Positions 1-9,737 are shown, counted from the stretch's first letter. The stretch: DNA of 64,000 nt from Flavobacteriaceae bacterium R38 (GCA_009901575.1 WXYP01000002.1:248001-312000), one strand, 5' to 3'. Program-made: numbers and translations. Notes: generated by a model not told the origin, from the letters alone.

Positions 1-402
1 AAAATTTCCGATATTATTCTTTGTATGAGTCAATTGAAAAGATTCACCTCCATCTGTACGAATAACCTGGATTTGAGTTTTATCAGATTTCCTTGAAAGA
101 AATGCTATCCATTTGCCGTTTGGTGACCATTTTGCGCGATTACTACTGCTTTTAAGATTATTGGTAAGCTGATAAGGAGTATTCCCGTTTTTTGAAATCC
201 ATAATTCACTGTCAAACCTGTTTTCTTTCCAATCTGTTGAATTTACCTGGAAGAGAACATGATTCCCGTCTGGCGATATTTCAGGACTTGATACCGATTT
301 TAATGAAATGACTTCTTCAAATGAAGGAGATTTTTTTGCTTGTGCCATTAAATTACCCAGGGAGGCAATCAGAAAGACAATAAAGATGGTATGCTTTTTC
401 AT
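1..402 (-). CDS. S9 family peptidase (prolyl oligopeptidase type), N-terminal part, cut by window edge
   Basis: The first 134 residues are visible; the gene continues past base 1. It opens with a signal peptide (MKKHTIFIVFLIASLGNLMAQ) and then has TolB/WD40-like propeller blades of the kind SxPEISPDGNHVLF and AKWSPNGKWIAFLS, with a QLT motif after each blade. Such propellers precede the alpha/beta-hydrolase domain of secreted S9 dipeptidyl or acylaminoacyl peptidases, but the catalytic domain is outside the window, so a plain TolB-like propeller protein cannot be excluded. It starts 24 bases after the M28 peptidase stop and is probably co-transcribed with it, suggesting joint periplasmic peptide breakdown. 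Confidence 0.8.
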   Translation of the reverse strand, partial: MKKHTIFIVFLIASLGNLMAQAKKSPSFEEVISLKSVSSPEISPDGNHVLFQVNSTDWKENRFDSELWISKNGNTPYQLTNNLKSSSNRAKWSPNGKWIAFLSRKSDKTQIQVIRTDGGESFQLTHTKNNIGNF

Positions 403-426
403 TTTGGATGGTTTAGATGTTGTATA

Positions 427-2496
427 TTATTTTACTTCACTGATAATATTGATACTGTTTAATGCCTCAAGATATTCGATTACATATTCTATTGGAATAG
501 GTCCGAATTCTGCCGAAAGAATATTTCTAATATCTGTGACACTATTTTTGCTGTTTACAAGGTTTAATGTTTCATATGCATATTCAGATCCTGAACCCCT
601 GATTCCGGAAAAACCAAATATAGCAGGGCTTTCTTTTTCTGTATCATAATGATCAAAAAAATAATCATATCCAAAAACAGACATTGGGCCTTTGATTTCA
701 GGATTTCTGGAGTATACTTTTGAGGCATTATCTTTTTTAGAAACTAATTTTTTCCCTTTCCCTATGGTCTTCTTAAGGTTTGAAATAAACTGGGTATATG
801 CCTTCTGAATATCAGGTGAGATGTTAGCATACGGCTTGATAGAATTAAAAACCTCCATTTCCTGTATCCAGAAATAATGTTTAATATTTTCTTGTTCTTC
901 AGAGGATAAAGGCTGGATATATTGTAATATTTTAGATACCCTGTTAAGAACTTGCCGTTTTAATAAATCTGTTAGTAATAAAACATCTTCGGAGTCTATA
1001 TCTGCTAAAAAATAAGCAGAACCTGCCCCGATAAAACCTGCTCTCTTTAATTTGGTAGGATCTATATTTGCAGGCAAATCATAATTGGTGTGGATAAAAC
1101 GATCTGGCCAGTCATGAAGATAGATGGCAGGTACTCTAAAAGAACCTTCAGTGAATACCTGGAAGTCACTTCCCATATGAAATTCACCAAGAATGGCTTG
1201 TAAAGGTTCTTTTCCACCCTCATTAGAAACTACAGGTAGTTTTACCGGAACCCCACTGGCATAGTCATCAGAATTTTTATTGACAAAAGCTCCAAAGGCT
1301 TCTCCTACATCATTTATAAAACTCGGAAGGCTTTTAGGGCTTCTGGAGACATGAAAAACAGCTTTGGTAACAGGGCCACCTCCCACCATATCCATATGGA
1401 TATTTACTTTTGCTTTTTTAGCAAGTTCAGGCTTGAAATTTAATAGGGCAGTAGTCCCTTCAATTTCGGGAGACCAAATAAAGCGAATCGTTCGTTTTGG
1501 ACGTTCAATTTTCTTTTCAGCAATTAACTTTTTAAGTGTTCGTGCTACTTCTAAAATAGCAGTACTCCCACTGGCATTATCATTTGCTCCCGGACGCGGA
1601 TGATCCAAATGACAGGTAAATACGATTTCCTCATCTTTTAACTCTGCGTCAGCTCCTTCTACTACAGCAGTTAAAATATCATAATAACCCGGATGTTGTG
1701 CTGCATTTACTTTGGCATGCAGTTTCACTGTTTTTCCTTCAGATAATCTTTGCTGGTAATTTCTTGCCTGTTTTAGAGAAACCATAAAGGCAAAAGTTTT
1801 TGTTTTAGAAAAACCGTCAAGATGCCCCCAGCGAATTAAATTATCATTCTCTTTCCACCATGCTGTAACCTGATTTTGAGCATAACTGAGAATACCTACT
1901 GCTCCATATTTTTCAACAGCTAATGGAACAACAGCTCCGGGTTGAGATGAAGTGAGTACAAGCTTTCCTTTTATATTTTTATTTGCATAATTATTTTCAG
2001 ACGTTCCTGCACCTATATCTACTAATTCTGCAGTTACTTCACCACTATGGCTATCTTGAGCTAATACTAAGGGGACAGATTCCCAATCGGCAACTTTTTT
2101 AACCGGAGACCAATTGCCGTTTTTTTCTTCCAATTCCCATAACTCGGCAAAATCAACATCCCAGGCTAGTCTTGACTTTTGAGTACCATACATGGTTTTA
2201 CCATCGGTAGGAATTTTAATGATTTCTATATTTTCTAATTGATAATCTTCTAATCTGGAAGCTATAAAATCGATGGCCTCGGTAAAATCACCAGAACCTC
2301 TCATTCTATGTAAACGGGCAATGAATTCCAGATTTCGTTTTGTTATTTCTCCCGATAATTCCTGATCTAGATGATGAACAAGATTTTCTTGACCCAGAGG
2401 TATGTTTTGTGCGATGATTTTGTGGCTTCCAATTGATAGTATTAAAAAACTTATAGTAATAATTACAGATGATGGCTTCGTGTTTAATAGTATCAT
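427..2496 (-). CDS. Secreted M28 family zinc aminopeptidase with PA-like insert
   Basis: A 689-residue protein with a signal peptide ending near residue 30. A PA-like (protease-associated) segment covers roughly residues 140-260 and the M28 catalytic domain roughly 270-500. Probable di-zinc ligands are H296 (CHLDHP), D306 (GANDNASGS), E344/E346 (WSPEIEGT), D369 (IHMDM) and H469 (FIHTNYD), the usual H-D-E-D-H order of the family. A C-terminal extension of about 190 residues (500-689) has no motif I recognise. It would release N-terminal amino acids from peptides in the periplasm. The next gene in the same direction is an S9-type peptidase. Family confidence is high; substrate is unknown. Confidence 0.85.
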   Translation of the reverse strand: MILLNTKPSSVIITISFLILSIGSHKIIAQNIPLGQENLVHHLDQELSGEITKRNLEFIARLHRMRGSGDFTEAIDFIASRLEDYQLENIEIIKIPTDGKTMYGTQKSRLAWDVDFAELWELEEKNGNWSPVKKVADWESVPLVLAQDSHSGEVTAELVDIGAGTSENNYANKNIKGKLVLTSSQPGAVVPLAVEKYGAVGILSYAQNQVTAWWKENDNLIRWGHLDGFSKTKTFAFMVSLKQARNYQQRLSEGKTVKLHAKVNAAQHPGYYDILTAVVEGADAELKDEEIVFTCHLDHPRPGANDNASGSTAILEVARTLKKLIAEKKIERPKRTIRFIWSPEIEGTTALLNFKPELAKKAKVNIHMDMVGGGPVTKAVFHVSRSPKSLPSFINDVGEAFGAFVNKNSDDYASGVPVKLPVVSNEGGKEPLQAILGEFHMGSDFQVFTEGSFRVPAIYLHDWPDRFIHTNYDLPANIDPTKLKRAGFIGAGSAYFLADIDSEDVLLLTDLLKRQVLNRVSKILQYIQPLSSEEQENIKHYFWIQEMEVFNSIKPYANISPDIQKAYTQFISNLKKTIGKGKKLVSKKDNASKVYSRNPEIKGPMSVFGYDYFFDHYDTEKESPAIFGFSGIRGSGSEYAYETLNLVNSKNSVTDIRNILSAEFGPIPIEYVIEYLEALNSINIISEVK

Positions 2497-2790
2497 TGTT
2501 CGAGTATTTTTTAAAGACCTGTATATCTTAGATATTTAGATCTGTAATGAAAATTTATATGAATCTTATAAGTAAGATTTAAAGATCAGTTAAAAGTAAG
2601 TATTTCCGATAAGAAATTCTATTGCTGATGTTAGTATTCCAGGTGATATTACCTGAGCATGATATTTATTATTTAATCTAAGTCAGGTCTAACAGATGAT
2701 TACACATTTTTAAAATTAACATTTAATTATAATAAATAACGATAACAGATCTTACAGACAGTATTATATTTATATAAACCTAATCAATTT

Positions 2791-3285
2791 ATGAAGAAAA
2801 TAACGCCATTAATAATAGCGGGATTCGCCCCTGTATTATTATTCTGGGGATTTTATAGTACAATAAGCCAGGATATGAATTTTTTATTCTTTGTCGGATT
2901 AATCACTTTATTTTTAGTGAGCAAATGGCAAAGTAAGTGCTCAATAAATATATATTTGAAACTGTTTTTTCTGATCACACCTTTTAGTGTTGTTTTCTAT
3001 TCTTTTATGTTGGAAAAAACAATTGTACTATGGATGTTAATTCCTATTATAACTGCATTTACAATTGCTGGATCGCTAATTAAAAAGAGAGGGACAACTA
3101 TTTTTTTTGGAGCATATGCTATTCTTATAGGTATTACCACCAGCCTGGTTGTTTTGCCTGAAATTACCCGTAGCGATGAAGTATCTGAACAAAGTTTTCA
3201 ATCATCTAAAAATAAAAACACCCCGATAAAAAATAGCTCAGGGTGTAATCGTAAAAAGAAGATGAAGACTAATTGTTATCTCTAG
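2791..3285 (+). CDS. Small multi-pass membrane protein of unknown function
   Basis: A 164-residue ORF with four to five hydrophobic segments (about residues 5-25, 30-45, 55-72, 77-95, 105-122) followed by a polar, lysine-rich tail. No family recognised. It is the only plus-strand gene among minus-strand peptidase genes. Its last 17 bases overlap the convergent M28 gene, and its final ~25 codons run through the terminator hairpin of that gene, so the polar tail may be a read-through extension rather than a conserved part. The 294 bases upstream (2497-2790) are AT-rich and hold no other gene. Confidence 0.55.
   Translation: MKKITPLIIAGFAPVLLFWGFYSTISQDMNFLFFVGLITLFLVSKWQSKCSINIYLKLFFLITPFSVVFYSFMLEKTIVLWMLIPIITAFTIAGSLIKKRGTTIFFGAYAILIGITTSLVVLPEITRSDEVSEQSFQSSKNKNTPIKNSSGCNRKKKMKTNCYL
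3211..3246 (-). terminator. Rho-independent terminator of the M28 peptidase gene, inside the opposite ORF
   Basis: On the minus strand ACACCC and GGGTGT pair (with an added GA/TC after one mismatch) and are followed by TTTTTATTTTT. It lies just after the stop of the M28 gene ending at 3269 and falls inside the coding tail of the plus-strand membrane protein. Confidence 0.7.
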
Positions 3286-4909
3286 CTGCTTTAAATTCGC
3301 TGCTATCATACCACTTAGGGAAATAATCTTCATTTGCCAATCGCAAACCAACTTCATAGAAAAGTTGTGCATCAAACCTGATTCCGCTTAATTCTGTAGT
3401 TTCCGGATCGTATTCATCAGAAGGTTGGTGATATCGATTTATTCTATATTCATCATTTTTCTGCTTTACAAAATCGATTCCTTTTTCGAAATGCTCATAA
3501 GTACCACTAGCATATAAAGCAGGAATACCAATTTTTGCAAAATTGAAATGATCTGACCTAAAGAAATACCCTTTTTCAGCTTCCGGATCAGGGATGATAT
3601 ATCGCCCTTGTTTTTCAGCAGCCTCTTTAGCATACTCATCCATTTCAGACTGGCCATAACCTGTGATGGTGAGATCTTTCATAGGTCCCGGATTTTCAAT
3701 AGCGTCCATATTGATATTTGCTACTGATTTATTAGGCGGGTAAATAGGGTTTTCTGCATAATATCCAGAACCTAACAGGCCTTGCTCTTCAGCTGTTACT
3801 GCTATAAACACGATAGATCGTTTGGGTTGTTTTCCTTTTTTAAAGGCCTCTGCAATAGCTAAAAGACATGCAGTACCCGAAGCATTATCTACAGCTCCAT
3901 TATAGATTGAGTCATTTTTAACAGGCCTTCCAACTCCCAAATGATCCCAATGAGCAGAGTAGATAATATACTCATCTTTCCTTTCTGTTCCCGGTAAAAC
4001 TGCTACTACATTCTTAGAAACGTCTCTTTTTATTGTATTAGTAATTTTTACAGATGCATTTAATCCGAGTGGTACAGGTTTAAAATCTTTAGCTCTTGCT
4101 AATTCTTGGAAATTCTTATTTTCTATTGAGGAAGTTTCAAAAATTTTGTTGGCTGCATCCAATGAAATCCACCCCTGTACATCAGCTACAGGAGCTTTAC
4201 TTTCCAAACTTAATTTAGCTCCGCTCCAACTAGATTGAACAACATTCCATCCGTATGCTGCAGGTGCAGTTTCATGAATAATAATTACTCCGGCTGCTCC
4301 TTGTCTGCCAGCTTCTTCATATTTATAGGTCCATCTCCCGTAATAGGTCATTTCTTCACCTTTAAATAATTCTGGATCACCAGAACCAAAACCAGGATCG
4401 TTTATAAGAACAACAGCTGTTTTTCCTTCCCAATCTATTCCTTCATAATCGTTTCTACCATATTCCGGTGCTACTACTCCGTAGCCTGCAAATACAAGCT
4501 CAGAATTTTCTAAACTTACTTCGTTGTCTGTTTTTAAAGTTAGTGCAACAAAATCGTCAGAATAATTTAAATCAAAACTTCCTGCTGGGCCTGAAATCTT
4601 CATTTTTTCAGATGGAGTACCTGTTATTTCTACCATAGGTACTTCTTGAAAATAACTATCTCCGTTTCCTGGGGCTAACCCTGCTTTTTTAAATTCTTCT
4701 TTTAAATAATTTACTGTTTTTGTTTCTCCTTCCGTAAAAGGCATTCTTCCAAGAAAATCATCGGAAGCCAACTGTTCGATATGTTTACCAATAGTGGTTT
4801 GATCAACTTCTTTGATATTAGTATTGTTTTCATTCGTAGAATTACAACTAACGATTAATGTTAAAGGCAATGCCCTTAAATAGTTTTTTATGGTATTAAA
4901 TCTCTGCAT
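3269..4909 (-). CDS. M28 family peptidase, lipoprotein, with PA domain
   Basis: A 546-residue protein with a lipobox (LIVSC, Cys22) predicting outer-membrane or periplasmic anchoring. A PA domain lies about residues 120-280 and the M28 domain about 300-490. Zinc ligands are H320 (SAHWDHLG), D341 (GAVDNASG), E374/E375 (VTAEEQGLLGS), D402 (NINMDAI) and H454 (FRSDHFNF). Length and order fit bacterial glutamate-carboxypeptidase-II-like aminopeptidases. It has its own terminator and a likely -7 box at 4972-4979, so it is probably transcribed separately from the second M28 gene, which lies about 770 bases further along. Confidence 0.9.
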   Translation of the reverse strand: MQRFNTIKNYLRALPLTLIVSCNSTNENNTNIKEVDQTTIGKHIEQLASDDFLGRMPFTEGETKTVNYLKEEFKKAGLAPGNGDSYFQEVPMVEITGTPSEKMKISGPAGSFDLNYSDDFVALTLKTDNEVSLENSELVFAGYGVVAPEYGRNDYEGIDWEGKTAVVLINDPGFGSGDPELFKGEEMTYYGRWTYKYEEAGRQGAAGVIIIHETAPAAYGWNVVQSSWSGAKLSLESKAPVADVQGWISLDAANKIFETSSIENKNFQELARAKDFKPVPLGLNASVKITNTIKRDVSKNVVAVLPGTERKDEYIIYSAHWDHLGVGRPVKNDSIYNGAVDNASGTACLLAIAEAFKKGKQPKRSIVFIAVTAEEQGLLGSGYYAENPIYPPNKSVANINMDAIENPGPMKDLTITGYGQSEMDEYAKEAAEKQGRYIIPDPEAEKGYFFRSDHFNFAKIGIPALYASGTYEHFEKGIDFVKQKNDEYRINRYHQPSDEYDPETTELSGIRFDAQLFYEVGLRLANEDYFPKWYDSSEFKAARDNN

Positions 4910-4971
4910 ATTAAAAATTAAGATTAAGAATCAGTTATATCAAATGGTGTAATGACACATTGAAATAGCTT

Positions 4972-4979
4972 CAAATATA
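4972..4979 (-). promoter_or_regulatory. Likely Bacteroidota -7 box for the M28 lipoprotein gene
   Basis: On the minus strand this reads TATATTTG, an exact match to TAnnTTTG, about 60 bases before the start codon. A clear -33 TTG at the usual distance is not seen. Confidence 0.4.
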
Positions 4980-5050
4980 GCAATTTTAATACGCTGTACT
5001 TAATTTTTTAAATGAGACAGAAATAAACTTTTTATGATATTGAACCAAGA

Positions 5051-5770
5051 TCAAACGACCATATCGACACCAACACCACTAATCTCCAATACAACATCAG
5101 CAGCAACACGCTCGGCCTTAACTTTAATAGAAACGCACAAACCATATCCAACAGGTCTGACATTTCTGGGAACAAACCAATGCATTTTGTCCGGCCCCCA
5201 AAGTTTTAAACCACGTTGCGCAAAAATCTGTCGGTTAGCATCCCATAATTCAATTTCACTAATGTGAAAACGGATATCGGTTGAAGTACATTTTACGAGT
5301 ACTTTTGAAGGTTTAAGTCGATTATTATTCATAATAACCGGGGTAGATATGGGATAATGTACCCAAAACTCTCCATTTTTTGCTTTTGACTTAGAACCGC
5401 TGTCCCAAACGGTAAATTGCGCTCCTGCAGAAGTAGGAATCATCGTTGCTGTAGCTGCTCCTCCCAAATAAATGGAGTTCCCGGGTAATCCTTGTCCTTG
5501 CGGACTTCTTAAAAACCCTTTTTTATGCAATGGTCTCAATTTGGACATCATTCTGCTGGCAACAGATTTAGCATCTCTGCCATTGTGAAAAACACCTTCC
5601 ATTTTTCCCTCACTTCCGTGTGCCCACATAGCATAGAGGTTTGCTCTGTTTGTTGTATTTTCATTGGCGAATACTTTGGCAGGGACTAACATACTGCCTA
5701 TGGTACCGATAGCTAATCCTTTTGATAATTTATTTAAAAATGTTCTTCTATTTGAATTTTTAGTTTGCAT
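5051..5770 (-). CDS. Tat-like secreted protein of unknown function
   Basis: From the ATG at 5768-5770 the product has 239 residues. The frame stays open upstream to 5830, but that would overlap the preceding gene and bury the signal peptide, so the internal start is preferred. The N-terminus (MQTKNSNRRTFLNKLSKG, then a hydrophobic run and AxA-like VFANE) looks like a twin-arginine signal. The mature part is rich in beta-strand patterns (FRLSEIEL-like FHISEIELWD, LKLWGP, GLCVSIKV) and begins with an AMWAHG motif; I do not recognise the family with confidence. It is the last gene of the minus-strand accessory block, 43 bases after the repeat lipoprotein. Confidence 0.65.
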   Translation of the reverse strand: MQTKNSNRRTFLNKLSKGLAIGTIGSMLVPAKVFANENTTNRANLYAMWAHGSEGKMEGVFHNGRDAKSVASRMMSKLRPLHKKGFLRSPQGQGLPGNSIYLGGAATATMIPTSAGAQFTVWDSGSKSKAKNGEFWVHYPISTPVIMNNNRLKPSKVLVKCTSTDIRFHISEIELWDANRQIFAQRGLKLWGPDKMHWFVPRNVRPVGYGLCVSIKVKAERVAADVVLEISGVGVDMVV

Positions 5771-5813
5771 ATTTTTTGTTTTAAATGATTTTTTTCCTGA
5801 ATACTTAGTGAGT

Positions 5814-7397
5814 TTAAAAACAAATACCACGCGTTGGTACTTGTGCTGCTGTTAAAGCAGATCCGTTGGCAAAATTTTCACACAAAGTCACATTATCTGT
5901 GGCCCAGTTGGAAAGGTCTTGACTAAAAACAGAAGCATCAGTAAACATAACCCTCATATTGTTTACATTAGCTACGTTCCAGCCTGAAATATCACTATTA
6001 AAAGAAGTAGCGTTCTGAAACATCCCTCTCATATTAGTTACATTAGCTACATCCCAATTGGAGAGATTACCATTAAACGAACTGGCATTTTCAAACATTT
6101 CAGACATATTAGTTACATTAGCTACATCCCAATTTGAAATATCATTATTAAAAGCGGTGGCCCCGGCAAACACTCCACTCATACTAGTTATATTAGAGAC
6201 ATCCCAATTCGAAATATCTTGATTAAAAGACGAAGCTCCATTAAACATCCTTCTTATATTAGTTACATTAGAAACATCCCAGTTGGAAAGGTTTTGATTA
6301 AAAGACGAGGCATTAGTAAACATTTCAGATATGCTTGTGACATTCGAAATATTCCAATTTGAAATATCATTGTTAAAAGATGAGGCTCCGTTAAACATTC
6401 TATCCATACTTATTACACTAGAAACATCCCAATTGGAAATATTACCATTAAAAGCCTCTGCTTGCCCAAACATTTCCGACATACTCCTTACATTAGAAAC
6501 ATCCCAATTAGAAAGGTGTTGATTAAAAGATGAAGCCCCACTAAACATAAAACTCATATTGAGCACTCCGGAAACATCCCAATCTGAAAGATCTCCATTA
6601 AATAAAGAAGCGTTGAAAAACATTGCGAACATATTGGTAACTTCTTTTAAAATTGGAGTATCTGAGGCTGTAAAGCCGGTTAAATTAGTGCATGAGGAAA
6701 AATGCCCGTCAAAATTTCCCAATCGCATATCTCCCCATTGCGCTACATCGATAATTTGACGGCTAGAATTGCTATTTAGATTAAAGTTAAACCCTTCAAG
6801 CACTCCTGTAATTATAATTGTTTTTATCCCTTCGGCATCATACGTATGTGTAGCATCAGGATCGTCAAAAGAAGTAACTTCTCCAATAATACCATCTCCC
6901 CAATCTACAGTAAAGTTGTATGTTGTATTCCTATTGTAGATAGGTAATTGCACAGTTAAATCTCCTGCTGTAAGATTCCAACGGGTAATGAAAGGTACCG
7001 GAGCCTCTTCTACATCTAATAAACTAAGTGTGAAGGAAGCTGTTTGCGCTAAATCTCCTGAACTTACCTCTATTTCTCCACTAATGGCTTCGCGTCTTTC
7101 AAAATCAAAAGCTGTAACATCTGCGACCAGTAACTGACCTTGATTGTTAATGGTCAATGCACCTGGAAGAGATACTTCTAAAAGCTCGAATACTAATGGA
7201 TCAGTTAAATTGCCTTGAGACACTTCAAACTCACCGATAATACTGTTGATTTCCGGATTTTCCATGATAGAAACGTTCAGGTTTTCTACGTTAAGGGTAG
7301 GTGGAGGAGAGATGATTTCATTATCATCACTACCACAGGAGAGCAGTAAAGTAAAAGTGATTAAGATTCCTGCGATTTTATATACAATCGATTTCAT
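5814..7397 (-). CDS. BspA/DUF285-type repeat surface lipoprotein (copy 1)
   Basis: A 527-residue protein with lipobox LLLSC (Cys21). Residues about 35-130 form a cadherin-like or Ig-like segment, 135-215 a PKD-like segment (FTVDWGDG, THTYDAEG), and from W273 nine perfect-length 25-residue repeats (WDVSNVTxMxxMFxxAxxFN) run to residue 497, closed by a 30-residue cap starting WATDNVT and ending PTRGICF. Such DUF285 repeats fold as leucine-rich-like solenoids on cell surfaces and are linked to adhesion. The second copy at 9770-11434 shares architecture, cap and flanking DNA. Surface location is inferred from family and lipobox. Confidence 0.88.
   Translation of the reverse strand: MKSIVYKIAGILITFTLLLSCGSDDNEIISPPPTLNVENLNVSIMENPEINSIIGEFEVSQGNLTDPLVFELLEVSLPGALTINNQGQLLVADVTAFDFERREAISGEIEVSSGDLAQTASFTLSLLDVEEAPVPFITRWNLTAGDLTVQLPIYNRNTTYNFTVDWGDGIIGEVTSFDDPDATHTYDAEGIKTIIITGVLEGFNFNLNSNSSRQIIDVAQWGDMRLGNFDGHFSSCTNLTGFTASDTPILKEVTNMFAMFFNASLFNGDLSDWDVSGVLNMSFMFSGASSFNQHLSNWDVSNVRSMSEMFGQAEAFNGNISNWDVSSVISMDRMFNGASSFNNDISNWNISNVTSISEMFTNASSFNQNLSNWDVSNVTNIRRMFNGASSFNQDISNWDVSNITSMSGVFAGATAFNNDISNWDVANVTNMSEMFENASSFNGNLSNWDVANVTNMRGMFQNATSFNSDISGWNVANVNNMRVMFTDASVFSQDLSNWATDNVTLCENFANGSALTAAQVPTRGICF
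5907..6581 (-). repeat. Nine tandem 75-base coding repeats in repeat lipoprotein copy 1
   Basis: Each unit encodes 25 residues beginning W-D/N-V-S/A-N-V with no length variation, spanning residues 273-497 of the protein. Units differ mainly at exposed positions (third base of each hydrophobic block and the residues before FN). Confidence 0.85.
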
Positions 7398-7486
7398 ATG
7401 ATATAATTTATTATTTGGCTTTATTGTTTTTTATATTTTGTTTGGTTGTTTGTACTGAATTGGAGGAAAACAATATTTTATATTGA

Positions 7487-8833
7487 CTAACGATGATATC
7501 TTAATTCCATAAAATCATAGAATAAGACACCAAATCGATCATACCAATCTGCTATTCCGTATTGTTGTTCGCAAGCGTCTAACTCTATTAGTATTTCCCG
7601 TAATTCTTTTAAAAATTGCGTGCGTTTCTTGTCATATGACTTTTCAAGATTTTCAATACTTTTTAAAATTTTAAATTTCTCTTGTTGCCAAACCAATCCG
7701 CTTACGCCGTGAACTCCTGAAGCATTATCTCCAAAAGCAATAGCAGCATCGGTATATTTTTTAGTACAATTGTAAATAGTTTGTAGTCGTTCAAAATCAT
7801 ATCGAAGGCTGCTAAAACGAGCACGGGCATCGCTAAAACAAGTAGCACAATCACTGGTATTTCCTTCACAAAAAGAGGGTATTCTGGGTTGTCCCGGAAG
7901 CGTTGAGCTGTTTATACAATCCCCTAGTGTAGTATAGGTTTCATAAAAATCTTTAGTAGCCTTTAATATACCTGTCGCTTTCCCTAAATTGCCACTTATT
8001 TTAGAAGCAATATCTCCCATTTTTTTTGCTGCTTGCTGTGCATCGTTAAAACGACTTAATCCCGGATTGTTCCTTCTAAATAAATCGTTTACAAAATTTT
8101 CACGATGATTTCCTCCCTGTCCATCCAGTACACTTAGACCATATATTTGAGTTCTGGTTGGGCCAGACTGCCCAAAAACATTTATATTGAATAATGATAA
8201 CACTATACAAACAGACAACGTAGCTGGGTTTTTATTTTTCCTTTGTTTTATGATTAGCATGATGATAACTCCTGCTAAAACTCCAATGATGATGTATAAG
8301 AGAGATGATACCGGTAAATTTTCTCCCCCTCCTTTGGTCGTTGTTCCGGTATTTTCCGGGGTAGCTTTGATAAATGGAGATTCCAGGTATTCTTCTACAG
8401 GTGGACTGGCAGCAACCGCAAGTGCTAAATTTACAGGAGTTGATTCTTCATTTGTGATTTTTAAACCAAAATTGTTATACGTACGTAAGGAGATATTAAT
8501 AGTATGATCTTCGAAAGATGAAAGTTGATAGGTTGCTTCAGGTTGATCCCAATTACTTTTGGCCAGTTCTACTTTAAGATCTTTTTCTTTTTCTAATAAA
8601 AAGATATAGATATCCATGAGTTGTAGCATATCAAAGCCATTTACATAAAAATATGCTGTTTCCCCTGCATCAATTCGTTTGGACGCAAAAAGCCCTTTAG
8701 CTCCTTTAAACTCTTTATAATCTTTAAGTGTTAGTTCTATAGGTTTGATTTTTTTATCTAAAGTATAGGGCTGCGCGAAGCTATTTTGATTCCATAAAAT
8801 CAAACTTGTGAGAAGGAGTATGATGTATTTCAT
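7487..8833 (-). CDS. Two-part membrane/periplasmic protein of unknown function
   Basis: 448 residues. Residues 1-21 are a signal peptide (SFAQ). Residues 22-170 form a periplasmic segment, 176-195 a transmembrane helix, then KQRKNKNP, then a second hydrophobic stretch (204-220) ending VFGQ that reads like another signal peptide. The second half (221-448) is helical, with cysteines at CINSS, SFCEG, CATC and YNC and a DACEQQ motif near the end. Either this is one protein with two membrane passes or two secreted-protein genes joined in frame. No family recognised. It lies 89 bases upstream of repeat lipoprotein copy 1 in the same direction. Confidence 0.6.
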   Translation of the reverse strand: MKYIILLLTSLILWNQNSFAQPYTLDKKIKPIELTLKDYKEFKGAKGLFASKRIDAGETAYFYVNGFDMLQLMDIYIFLLEKEKDLKVELAKSNWDQPEATYQLSSFEDHTINISLRTYNNFGLKITNEESTPVNLALAVAASPPVEEYLESPFIKATPENTGTTTKGGGENLPVSSLLYIIIGVLAGVIIMLIIKQRKNKNPATLSVCIVLSLFNINVFGQSGPTRTQIYGLSVLDGQGGNHRENFVNDLFRRNNPGLSRFNDAQQAAKKMGDIASKISGNLGKATGILKATKDFYETYTTLGDCINSSTLPGQPRIPSFCEGNTSDCATCFSDARARFSSLRYDFERLQTIYNCTKKYTDAAIAFGDNASGVHGVSGLVWQQEKFKILKSIENLEKSYDKKRTQFLKELREILIELDACEQQYGIADWYDRFGVLFYDFMELRYHR

Positions 8834-8942
8834 CTCTTTATTTTTTTGATTATGAGTAGATTTTTATTTGAGAATACATTACACTCTCATATCTAGGCTG
8901 ATATTAGTACAGCTCTCTTGTAATTACTAATTGAATGTTTAT

Positions 8943-9737
8943 CTACCTCCTGTACTGCGATACATCCAGGATAAAAGAATCAGGTATTAATTTGGTACAT
9001 ACCATTTTTACCTGCTTCTTCTTTTTATCGGTATAATAACTTATGTCCATCTCCATAATTAATCCGTCCATATGTACAGCCCAGGATTGGTCGGGCCCTT
9101 TTTTAGGTTTTATAGTATGAAATTCCCTGGGAAATGTAACTTCTGTATCATCAGCTATCCATACAAAACCGTTAGTATATCTATTGGTAATTTTATATTC
9201 ATGGCAGGTATACCCTAGAATATCTTTGGTATTTCCAGTGGCTTCCACTGTAGTTTCTTCATTTCTGGCTACCTTCTTTGTTTCTTTTTTTAAATCTATT
9301 TTTAGTGAAGTGACCTGTTTACTTCTTTCAAGCTTAAGAAAAGTGTGGGCTCTGTCATTAGGAACATCAATAACAGAAATGATTTGTTGCTCATTTTCGT
9401 ATTCGTCCAGGATGCCTATATATGCTTGATTTTCATTTAATAAATATGTTACAGGAGTTATGTGTCTGCCATCGTCTATTTCTAATACATATTTATGAGA
9501 AAAGATATAGGCTTTTGGTAAAGCTGATTTCTTTCCTTTAACCATCTGCCCATTATTGTTGAAAAGAGAATCAAATGCTCTATTGGTAGTTCGCCTGGCT
9601 TTATGATATACTTTAGTTTCTATGGCATGCTTGGCTCCTTTTTCAACTTTTTTAGCCAGTTTTTTAAAAACCTGAGCATTGGAGGTTACATGAACCAGAG
9701 ATAGTAGTATCACAAAATAAAATACTTTAGTTTTCAT
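8943..9737 (-). CDS. DUF4412-like secreted protein
   Basis: 264 residues with a signal peptide (ending TSNAQ). The central part (about 85-245) has the DUF4412 pattern: repeated short strands, the motif ILGYTCHEYKI around residue 180, and FVWIADDTEVTFPREF after it. Such proteins are common secreted Bacteroidota beta-rich proteins without a known activity. The N-terminal 30 mature residues are Lys/Arg/Ala-rich (KKLAKKVEKGAKHAIETK) and probably helical. It follows repeat lipoprotein copy 2 by 32 bases; the spacer closely matches the spacer after copy 1. Confidence 0.65.
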   Translation of the reverse strand: MKTKVFYFVILLSLVHVTSNAQVFKKLAKKVEKGAKHAIETKVYHKARRTTNRAFDSLFNNNGQMVKGKKSALPKAYIFSHKYVLEIDDGRHITPVTYLLNENQAYIGILDEYENEQQIISVIDVPNDRAHTFLKLERSKQVTSLKIDLKKETKKVARNEETTVEATGNTKDILGYTCHEYKITNRYTNGFVWIADDTEVTFPREFHTIKPKKGPDQSWAVHMDGLIMEMDISYYTDKKKKQVKMVCTKLIPDSFILDVSQYRR

